Shown here: piece after piece, positions 1 to 6,022 of the stretch | Numbering within the stretch: position 1 is the stretch's first letter | Layout of the letters: each line of letters begins with the position of its first letter | Assembly: GCA_003554345.1 (NCBI GenBank) | Contig: PWGE01000045.1 | Span: 1-8,094, forward strand | Reading direction: 5' to 3' | From: T1SED10-198M sp003554345 [NCBI: Candidatus Sumerlaeota bacterium] | Lineage (GTDB): Bacteria; Sumerlaeota; T1SED10-198M | DNA length: 8,094 bases | The notes under the pieces: model-generated | Seen by the model: the letters and a program-made list of their open reading frames with translations, nothing else | What the model was told of the DNA's origin: nothing | Database searches by the model: none | Program-made: the position numbers and the translations under genes

Positions 1-2
1 TG

Positions 3-794
3 CTCCTCCTGATGGGAGAGGTCGGCTGTATTTATCAGACATCCGACCATGTCTCTTCGTTTGATGGAGCCTATCGTATGTTCTCCCGCTGGGCATATGA
101 CCCGGAAGAATATGGATATGGTGCTTCACACGGTATGTATGCCGTGGGTTCCCTGAACAGCGGAGAACTCTATGTATTGAGCACCATGGGTAACCGGGTC
201 TATGTATGGAAAAACTCACCCCAGGATATTACGCGTTTTGCCAAATTGGATATCATTCATTTCATTGTGGAAGAGGCAGAAGAAGATCCGGAGGACCCAT
301 CCACCTCACATCCTTTTGTACATGGGGTCAAAGGCAACAGCGACCTGACCGAGATTTATGCCTATGCTCCAAGGGTGTCAGGTACCGCTTATGATTCACA
401 TCCTGCCCTGCGCCGTTATTACGGCTCCCCTGACACAGGCTATACCCATGATGAGGATTTTGCATCAGAATGGGGATGGGAACAGAGTCTCTGCGGTGAC
501 ATCGACGGTGACTTTCTTGTCATGTCCCGTGCGCATACTGCCGGACCTGATATTATGACCCGGATAATGTTTCAGACCATCAGTACCCAGGAAGGTGTTT
601 TCTCCGGAAATGAAGGAGCGGGACACTTTGTCATTGAAGATACTCCCATGACAAACCGCTACGGCGGAGTCGTCACCGACAGATGGCATGGCGACGTGTA
701 TGCGGTGAATTCTTACGGTCTCTTTCAGATGATCGGCGATGTCGATATTGACGAAATACCCACGGCAGTCGGTCCGTGGCATCTCTTTGAATAA
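3..794 (+). CDS. 3' part of a gene for an acidic, probably exported protein of unknown function
   Basis: I do not recognise this protein. About 264 residues are visible. The reading frame is open to the left edge, and the first ATG (position 12) has no Shine-Dalgarno sequence before it, so the gene very likely starts outside the window. The product is strikingly acidic: about 40 Asp/Glu against about 14 Lys/Arg, only three of them Lys. It is rich in Tyr, Gly and Ser and has just two Cys. There is no membrane segment. Short stretches such as SGELYVLSTMGNRVYVW and GDVYAVNSYGLFQMIGD alternate hydrophobic and polar residues like beta-propeller blades, and LCGDIDGDFLV resembles a calcium-binding DxDGD loop. 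I infer the C-terminal end of a secreted or surface beta-rich protein, but the fold is a guess. It converges on comEC and ends at a strong terminator. That it is a real coding sequence is fairly sure; its function is unknown. Confidence 0.72.
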   Translation, partial: LLLMGEVGCIYQTSDHVSSFDGAYRMFSRWAYDPEEYGYGASHGMYAVGSLNSGELYVLSTMGNRVYVWKNSPQDITRFAKLDIIHFIVEEAEEDPEDPSTSHPFVHGVKGNSDLTEIYAYAPRVSGTAYDSHPALRRYYGSPDTGYTHDEDFASEWGWEQSLCGDIDGDFLVMSRAHTAGPDIMTRIMFQTISTQEGVFSGNEGAGHFVIEDTPMTNRYGGVVTDRWHGDVYAVNSYGLFQMIGDVDIDEIPTAVGPWHLFE

Positions 795-817
795 GCACAG
801 CCTTTAAGAATATGAAG

Positions 818-858
818 CCGGCACCTGCCTGAAGGCAGGTGCCGGTTTTCTTTCTTTT
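818..858 (+). terminator. Rho-independent terminator after the acidic-protein gene
   Basis: A perfect inverted repeat (CCGGCACCTGCCT at 818-830, its reverse complement at 833-845) folds into a 12-bp GC-rich stem closed by a TGAA tetraloop. It is followed at once by TTTTCTTTCTTTT (846-858). It starts 23 bases after the stop codon of the plus-strand gene. On the minus strand the same hairpin lies 44 bases past the comEC stop, but is followed only by a weakly T-rich stretch (CTTCATATTCTTAAA), so it may serve as a less efficient terminator for comEC as well. No other terminator is seen between the two convergent genes. Confidence 0.93.
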
Positions 859-889
859 AGAACTATATAACAATAATTTTTCTTTTCCG

Positions 890-3229
890 TCAAAACCCCT
901 CATGATAGCTCGCCCCATACAATCTTCTTCTTTTGCTGAAAATGTTTATCTGACCCTGCTCATCAGTACGAAATATGCGCAGCGACAGCTGCTGCGCTCT
1001 CTGCAAAACACCTTCATGAGGATGTCCGTACCAGTTATTTCTCCCGCATTGAATCACAAAAGCCGCAGGGTTATTGTGAGCCAGGAAAGGTAAACAGCTG
1101 CTTGTTCCCGAGCCGTGATGAGCGGCAAATAAGATATCACTTTCCAGGGGATAGACTTCAATAAGATACCGTTCAATCCGGGAAGAAATATCACCGTTAA
1201 TAAGCATCCGGTATTTGCCCGCATCCACAACCAGTACCAGGGAATTGTCATTTTCGCCGGGCATCTTTAAGTGGGGAAGAGGATAAAGAACCTGGACAGC
1301 AAGCTGAGCGCTGAATTGATGAAAATAGGGCGCAGTTGGTTCGAGCAGGGGAATATTTTGTTCCTTAAATGTCTCGCGGATTTCAGCCTGCAAAACCGGG
1401 TTTTCAGTATAAGGCGTTATCCAGGCTTGCCGGGGCGTCACTCCTTCCAGTAAAGCATCCAGGTTTCCCACATGGTCGTCATGATAATGAGAAAGAACCA
1501 GAAGATCCACTTTTCCCTGATACCTTTTTTGTAAAATGTCCACCAGGGGTTGATATCCTCTCTTCGGCGGACCGCAATCATACACGATGGTCTTGCCGTG
1601 TGCCGAGACAATAACCGCCTGTCCCTGCCCAATATAAGGAGTGGTCACTTCAAGGGTCGGAGAAGAAAATAAAAATACCCCTAAGAAGACCACCCCCAGA
1701 ACAGCGGTTATATGATATCCTTTCCGGCAGATTTTCGCCTGTTGATAAGAAATATCGGGAGAACGTGAGAGGTACCAGGTAAGAAGAAAAAGGTAGGCTG
1801 CTGCAAAAAAGAGAATGGGAGCTTCATATGGATAATAGTACTGATAAAAAAGAGGACGACCTGAAAAAGAGTTGAGCGTTTCATGCACCAAATCTACGGG
1901 TATATTGAGCAGTTCAAAAATCCATGCTCCGGGAGAGATGATAAAGCCTCCCAGGGTCACAAGCCATAAAAATGCCACTACCAGGGGAAATAGAGGCACA
2001 AAAAACATGTTGACCACCGATTGAAACCAGGGGAAATAATTGAACTGAAAAAAGGTGACAGGAAGCGTTAAAATATTTATCACCAGACTGACAACAAATA
2101 AGTTGACCGCATAAAAAGTGGCTTTTCCACGAAAAGTTGTACGCAGGGAACGTGTAATATCTACCGACAGGGCAATCCCAAAAGTCGCCAGAAAACTGAA
2201 TATAAAAGAAAGACTCCATAAAACCTGTACGCCTTCTATTAATAAAAAGATAAACGCCGTAAGACTGATCACCTGGAAAAAAGGAGTGATTTTACGCAGG
2301 AGTTTTCCGATAATATATATACTCAGCATGACCAGCACTCTGACAGCTGATAATGGCGCTCCCAGCACACCTATATAGCCACAAAGAGCTACCAGACAGA
2401 TAAGCCATTGGCTGTATAACGGTAACTGAAGGAAACCGGTTATTTTTCGTATCAACAGATAAAAGATACCCACATGTAAACCACTGATAGCAAAAAGATG
2501 AATGATTCCCATGCGGAAGAAAACATCTCTTTCTTCGAAAGTGAAAGCATATCGGTCACCAAGAATAAGAGCACGTGCGTACTGACTCAGCGGTTCGGGA
2601 ATTTGCTCTATTTTTCCCAGGAGAAATCGCCGATACCCCCGTAAGACGTATGAAAGACGCCGTTCCTGCCCGATCTGGTACAATTGTCCCCGTTCACCAA
2701 AGATTTTTCCCACCTTATTGTTCCGATAAAAATACTCTTCCTCATCGAACTCAAAATAATTATGGGCTTGCCTTGGTCGCTGCAACCTTCCCCGGTACAT
2801 AAGACGTGTACCTTCTGAGAAATGGACGGGTGCATAAAAACGCACCTTTTCGCGCCTGAAGGGAACGCCATTGATCTTTTTTATATCGGCTTCATACACT
2901 ATTACATCATCATATTCCTGCCGGATCCCTGTCAAAACCAGATCATACTGATAATCTTCCTGCCCCAGCCTGACACTCAGGCTCTTTATATCTTCATATT
3001 GAGCTTCGGCATATTTATGAGACGTTATACCCGCTACAAAAAGCCACAGGAAAGGAAGATAACTTACTAAGAGAGTTTTGCGACGTTTGCCGGCAAGAAA
3101 AAAAGATGAGGCAAGTACAACAAAAAGAGAAAGCCAGAAAGCTTCCTCAAAATCAAGGGCGAGGAAAGGAGAAGCTGCGAATCCAGAAAGAAAAATAACC
3201 AGATAAGAAAACAGTGGATACTGCAGCAA
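890..3229 (-). CDS. comEC: ComEC/Rec2 family DNA-uptake channel protein
   Basis: ComEC forms the inner-membrane channel that carries single-stranded DNA into the cell during natural transformation. This 779-residue protein is full length for the family. It has N-terminal membrane helices (about 5-70), a soluble DUF4131/OB-like region (about 90-190), the polytopic competence domain (about 240-485) with the hallmark HLFAISGLHVG (244-254), and a C-terminal metallo-beta-lactamase-like domain (about 525-770). That last domain keeps HYHDDH (581-586), NGD (678-680), HHGSGTS (704-710) and GHPH (735-738), so metal binding looks intact. The usual DVGQGDA motif reads YIGQGQA (532-538), which is odd. The start is TTG (3229): an in-frame TAA lies directly before it, and GGAGG sits 8 bases upstream inside a G-quadruplex motif. 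It follows the ACT gene by 34 bases and is last in the array. No comEA is in view, so transformation competence is not shown by this window. Confidence 0.96.
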   Translation of the reverse strand: MLQYPLFSYLVIFLSGFAASPFLALDFEEAFWLSLFVVLASSFFLAGKRRKTLLVSYLPFLWLFVAGITSHKYAEAQYEDIKSLSVRLGQEDYQYDLVLTGIRQEYDDVIVYEADIKKINGVPFRREKVRFYAPVHFSEGTRLMYRGRLQRPRQAHNYFEFDEEEYFYRNNKVGKIFGERGQLYQIGQERRLSYVLRGYRRFLLGKIEQIPEPLSQYARALILGDRYAFTFEERDVFFRMGIIHLFAISGLHVGIFYLLIRKITGFLQLPLYSQWLICLVALCGYIGVLGAPLSAVRVLVMLSIYIIGKLLRKITPFFQVISLTAFIFLLIEGVQVLWSLSFIFSFLATFGIALSVDITRSLRTTFRGKATFYAVNLFVVSLVINILTLPVTFFQFNYFPWFQSVVNMFFVPLFPLVVAFLWLVTLGGFIISPGAWIFELLNIPVDLVHETLNSFSGRPLFYQYYYPYEAPILFFAAAYLFLLTWYLSRSPDISYQQAKICRKGYHITAVLGVVFLGVFLFSSPTLEVTTPYIGQGQAVIVSAHGKTIVYDCGPPKRGYQPLVDILQKRYQGKVDLLVLSHYHDDHVGNLDALLEGVTPRQAWITPYTENPVLQAEIRETFKEQNIPLLEPTAPYFHQFSAQLAVQVLYPLPHLKMPGENDNSLVLVVDAGKYRMLINGDISSRIERYLIEVYPLESDILFAAHHGSGTSSCLPFLAHNNPAAFVIQCGRNNWYGHPHEGVLQRAQQLSLRIFRTDEQGQINIFSKRRRLYGASYHEGF

Positions 3230-3232
3230 TTA

Positions 3233-3247
3233 CCCGCCCTCCCTCCC
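3233..3247 (-). promoter_or_regulatory. G-quadruplex motif containing the comEC ribosome binding site
   Basis: Read on the minus strand, this stretch is GGGAGGGAGGGCGGG: four runs of three G separated by single bases. This is the loop pattern (1-1-1) known to give the most stable parallel quadruplexes. The same bases supply the GGAGG Shine-Dalgarno sequence, 8 bases before the TTG start of comEC. In mRNA, folding would hide the ribosome binding site; in DNA, it would form on the coding strand. The motif itself is read directly from the sequence; folding in the cell and any effect on translation are inference. A plain purine-rich ribosome binding site without a folded role is the main alternative. 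Confidence 0.75.
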
Positions 3248-3263
3248 TTTCTTTAAAATCCAG

Positions 3264-3695
3264 TCACAACTCGAGCAATCTCTGGTGATCGATCATTTTT
3301 ACACCCGCTTTTTTCAGCACATCAACAGCAGCTTCTATATCTTCAATACGAAAGATCAACACGGCATTATCATATTTCTTTTCCACGAAAGCGTACATGT
3401 ATTCCACGTTAATATCATTGTCTGCAAATTTCTCCAGTACTTCAGCAAGACCGCCGGGCCTGTCCTCCACTTCTACAGCAATGACCTCCGTAATAGAAAC
3501 AGTATGCTGTGATTTTTTCAGTTCCTCATACGCCTTATCGACCTTATCGACAATGAGGCGCAGAATACCAAACTCCGCTGTGTCTGCCAGCGAAAGAGCC
3601 CGAATATTAATACCCGCCTTGCCCAGCACACTGACAATATCATAAAGCCTGCCGGCTGTATTTTCCAGGAAGATGGAAAGTTGTTGTATTTTCAT
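3264..3695 (-). CDS. Tandem ACT-domain protein (amino-acid-binding, ligase-associated)
   Basis: This 143-residue protein consists almost only of two ACT domains (about 1-66 and 70-137). Each begins with a beta strand and a ligand-loop signature: ENTAGRL (11-17) and EDRPGGL (77-83). ACT domains usually bind amino acids and act as regulatory modules. No catalytic or DNA-binding domain is attached, so it is a stand-alone sensor or accessory protein, close to the COG4747 type. The gene begins 3 bases after the ligase stop codon, and its AAGGAG ribosome binding site (3705-3710, 9-base spacing) lies inside the end of the ligase gene, so translation is probably coupled. Such ACT proteins are often found beside PaaK-like ligases in anaerobes, sometimes with indolepyruvate:ferredoxin oxidoreductase genes, which are not seen here. 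Binding of an aromatic amino acid or related ligand is inference. Confidence 0.9.
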   Translation of the reverse strand: MKIQQLSIFLENTAGRLYDIVSVLGKAGINIRALSLADTAEFGILRLIVDKVDKAYEELKKSQHTVSITEVIAVEVEDRPGGLAEVLEKFADNDINVEYMYAFVEKKYDNAVLIFRIEDIEAAVDVLKKAGVKMIDHQRLLEL

Positions 3696-3698
3696 GAT

Positions 3699-5000
3699 TT
3701 ATTGCTCCTTTCTTAAATCAATCACCCTTTTGGCTTTCCCCTCACTTCTGTGTATGGTCTTGGGTTCCACCAGCTTGACCTTTGCCCTCAATCCGAGAAC
3801 CGACTCAATTTCCCGTGCCACTTTCTGTTCGATAGCAAGCAATTTCTTCACCTCATCAGAAAAAATATCTTCATTAACCTCAAACTGAATTTCCAGTTCA
3901 TCGATAGGACCGCGTTTTTGCACAATTATCTGGTAATGCGGTTCGGTTTCTTCTATAGAAAGCAGAACAGTTTCTATTTGAGATGGGAATACATTCACAC
4001 CCCGTATTATGAGCATGTCATCGGTCCGACCGGTCACTTTTTCCATCCGCACAGTAGTTCTGCCACAGGCACACTTTCCATAATGCAAGGCTGTAATATC
4101 TTTTGTCCTATACCTGATGAGAGGCAGGGCTTCTTTTGTCAGACAGGTAAAAACCAGTTCTCCCTGTTCTCCTTCAGGAAGAACCTCTCCTGTCTGGGGA
4201 TTGATTATTTCGGGATAAAAATGGTCCTCGTTAATATGCAGCCCATCTTGCTCATCGCACTCAAAAGAGACGCCAGGACCAATCACTTCAGAAAGACCAT
4301 AAATATCATACCCTTTAATATGCAGTCTGTTTTCTACTTCGCGACGCATTTTTTCAGTAGAGGGTTCGGCACCAAACACTCCCGCACGAAAAGGAAGCGT
4401 GGAAAAATCAACCCCCATTTCTTCTCCTATTTCACCAAGCAAAAGGGCATAAGAAGGAGTGCAGGCCAGGATAGTGCTCTTGAAATCCTGGAGAAGCATG
4501 AGCTGACGTTTCGTATTTCCTCCTGAAACGGGAATAGTCATAGCGCCCATTTTTTCTGCACCATAATGCATTCCCAGACCACCTGTAAACAGACCATATC
4601 CATACGCCACCTGCACTATATCGGAATCTGTACAACCAGCACCGGCAAGGGTACGTGCGGCCACTTCAGCCCATAATTCAATATCATGACGGGTATAGCC
4701 AACCACCGTGGGTTTTCCGGTGGTACCGGAAGAGGAATGAACCCTTACCACCTGTTGAAGAGGAACGGCAAATAAATTAAAAGGATAGTTTTCACGCAGG
4801 TCATCTTTCGTGGTAAAAAAAAGACTGCTCAAGTCATCTACTGACTCAATATCAGCCGGTTTCAGGGCAAGATTTTCGAACTTTTTACGATAAAAAGGCA
4901 CATTTTCATAAACATGGCTCAGCATCTTTCCAAGACGCTCACCCTGTAAAGCTTTCATCGCACTGCGAGGTAAGCATTCAAATTCAGGATTATAAATCAT
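3699..5000 (-). CDS. paaK: Phenylacetate-CoA ligase (AMP-forming) family protein
   Basis: This is an ANL-superfamily adenylating enzyme that joins an aryl acid such as phenylacetate to CoA with ATP in the cytoplasm. The 433-residue length is normal for PaaK. Visible motifs are the P-loop SSSGTTGKP (89-97), [13 protein letters not shown] (231-243), RYRTKD (296-301), CACGRT (310-315, a Cys pair typical of the family), [16 protein letters not shown] (324-339) at the domain hinge, and a C-terminal EGKAKR (420-425) that carries the likely catalytic Lys. I chose the ATG at 5000 because AGGAG lies 8 bases upstream (5009-5013) and MIYNPEFE is the usual N-terminus. An in-frame ATG at 5021 would add seven residues but has no ribosome binding site. 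In anaerobes, homologues handle arylacetates from Phe, Tyr or Trp breakdown. No other phenylacetate-degradation gene is present, so the true substrate, possibly indoleacetate or hydroxyphenylacetate, is open. Confidence 0.93.
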   Translation of the reverse strand: MIYNPEFECLPRSAMKALQGERLGKMLSHVYENVPFYRKKFENLALKPADIESVDDLSSLFFTTKDDLRENYPFNLFAVPLQQVVRVHSSSGTTGKPTVVGYTRHDIELWAEVAARTLAGAGCTDSDIVQVAYGYGLFTGGLGMHYGAEKMGAMTIPVSGGNTKRQLMLLQDFKSTILACTPSYALLLGEIGEEMGVDFSTLPFRAGVFGAEPSTEKMRREVENRLHIKGYDIYGLSEVIGPGVSFECDEQDGLHINEDHFYPEIINPQTGEVLPEGEQGELVFTCLTKEALPLIRYRTKDITALHYGKCACGRTTVRMEKVTGRTDDMLIIRGVNVFPSQIETVLLSIEETEPHYQIIVQKRGPIDELEIQFEVNEDIFSDEVKKLLAIEQKVAREIESVLGLRAKVKLVEPKTIHRSEGKAKRVIDLRKEQ

Positions 5001-5114
5001 TCCCTCATCTCCTGTGCTCATAATATTAGAAATTAATTAAAATGTATCTGATTTAAATATCAAATATTTTTTCATTTTCATCCTGAGAATCAATGGGATA
5101 AAAGGCATCTTCCT
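5001..5114 (-). promoter_or_regulatory. AT-rich spacer before paaK with weak candidate promoters
   Basis: This is the largest gap in the minus-strand array and is clearly richer in A+T than the genes around it. Two weak sigma-A-like candidates are visible on the minus strand: TTGATA (5058-5063) with a 17-base spacer to TTAATT (5035-5040), and GATACA (5043-5048) with a 17-base spacer to TATTAT (5020-5025). The second would start transcription almost on the paaK ribosome binding site. Neither is a convincing match at both boxes. The only hairpin just after the radical SAM stop is 5 bp (AAAGG/CCTTT), too weak to call a terminator. A separate ligase-ACT-comEC transcript is therefore plausible but not shown. 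Confidence 0.3.
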
Positions 5115-6017
5115 TTACTGGACCCATCCGCTTGACAGGTTGTATTTTTCCATCCATTGCCGGGCTTCCTCAAATTCCTGAGAAGTGATCATTCTGTTAA
5201 GAGGGGAATATTCAGCCGCTTTATATGCCGGAAAATATTGTTTCATCAAACTTATATACACATCAGAACCCAACTCGTCAGAAATAAATGCCATCGCTTT
5301 CTTGCTTTCAGAAATATGGCCGGGAAGGACGAGATGACGTATGAGTAACCCACGGTAGGCAATACCACTGGCATCACACTGCAAGCCTCCAACCTGACGG
5401 TACATCTCTTTGAGCGCCGCCTGGCTGTTTTCAACATACCCTTCCCCTTCAGAAAACTGAGAAGCACATTGATTCGAACAATATCTCAAATCAGGCATGT
5501 AAATATCCACAATACCCTCCAGTTCTGAGATTATTTCTTTTCGTTCATACCCTGAAGTATTATAGACAATGGGCAGGGAAAAGCCCTTTTCTATAGCTAA
5601 ATCAAGAGCTTTTAAAAGCTGCGGAAGATAGTGGGTGGGTGTAACCAGGTTGAGATTATGACAACCTATTTGCTGAAGCTGAAGATAGTAATCTGCCAGC
5701 GTAGAAGGTGGCACCTCTTTCCCTTCCCCCAGTTGACTGAGAGAATAATTCTGACAGTAAACACAACGCAGGGTACAATGAGAGAGAAAAATCGTGCCAG
5801 AACCGCGCACACCGGAGACAGGTGGTTCCTCACCCCGATGGGGATTCCAGCTGGCAACCCGTGGTCGAAGTCCCGCCCGGCAAAAACCTTTTTCCTCTTC
5901 AAGACGGTTTACACCGCATTTATGAGGACATAAATCACAGCTCTCCAGGCGTCTGGAAAATGCTTCAATTCTTTTATTCCACTCCGGACTGTTATACCAT
6001 TTCAGATAAGATGCCAT
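5115..6017 (-). CDS. Radical SAM protein of the PflX/COG1313 type (pyruvate formate-lyase activase-like)
   Basis: This 300-residue protein is related to glycyl-radical enzyme activases. It carries the radical SAM motif CTLRCVYC (C81, C85, C88), which binds the [4Fe-4S] cluster that splits S-adenosylmethionine, followed by QN. Ahead of it is a second cysteine set, CDLCPHKCGVNR plus GFC (C27, C30, C34, C46), typical of this subfamily and possibly a second Fe-S or metal site. LPGH (231-234) is the conserved late motif seen in the group. Family members are generally uncharacterised; the name PflX reflects similarity, not a proven role, and no glycyl-radical enzyme gene lies nearby. The ATG at 6017 is the first usable start after an in-frame TGA. 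It is only 5 bases past the transporter stop and has no clear Shine-Dalgarno sequence, so translation may depend on re-initiation after the transporter gene. Confidence 0.9.
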   Translation of the reverse strand: MASYLKWYNSPEWNKRIEAFSRRLESCDLCPHKCGVNRLEEEKGFCRAGLRPRVASWNPHRGEEPPVSGVRGSGTIFLSHCTLRCVYCQNYSLSQLGEGKEVPPSTLADYYLQLQQIGCHNLNLVTPTHYLPQLLKALDLAIEKGFSLPIVYNTSGYERKEIISELEGIVDIYMPDLRYCSNQCASQFSEGEGYVENSQAALKEMYRQVGGLQCDASGIAYRGLLIRHLVLPGHISESKKAMAFISDELGSDVYISLMKQYFPAYKAAEYSPLNRMITSQEFEEARQWMEKYNLSSGWVQ

Positions 6018-6022
6018 ACCAT

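Noticed and set aside
1-11. AGGAGGAG on the minus strand at the left edge as a ribosome binding site
   Set aside because: It would point out of the window with no visible start, and on the plus strand the bases are in-frame Leu codons of the acidic-protein gene.
465-782. A 105-codon minus-strand reading frame opposite the acidic-protein gene
   Set aside because: It has no motif or ribosome binding support, and the plus-strand frame is longer, open to the edge and followed by its own terminator.
3750-4526. A 258-codon plus-strand reading frame opposite paaK
   Set aside because: It lies fully antisense to a gene with clear ligase motifs, has no good ribosome binding site, and its translation shows no recognisable domain; it is a by-product of the paaK codons.
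4815-4822. A8 run (T8 in the paaK coding strand) as a frameshift or slippage site
   Set aside because: It encodes Leu-Phe-Phe in a conserved frame with no alternative product; runs of this length are expected in A/T-rich codons, so it is much weaker than the G9 case.
5001-5021. Start of paaK at the ATG at 5021
   Set aside because: No Shine-Dalgarno sequence precedes it, whereas the ATG at 5000 has AGGAG at 8 bases and gives the usual family N-terminus.
5098-5117. Hairpin AAAGG/CCTTT after the radical SAM gene as a terminator
   Set aside because: The stem is only 5 bp and A/T-rich, without a proper T-run after it.
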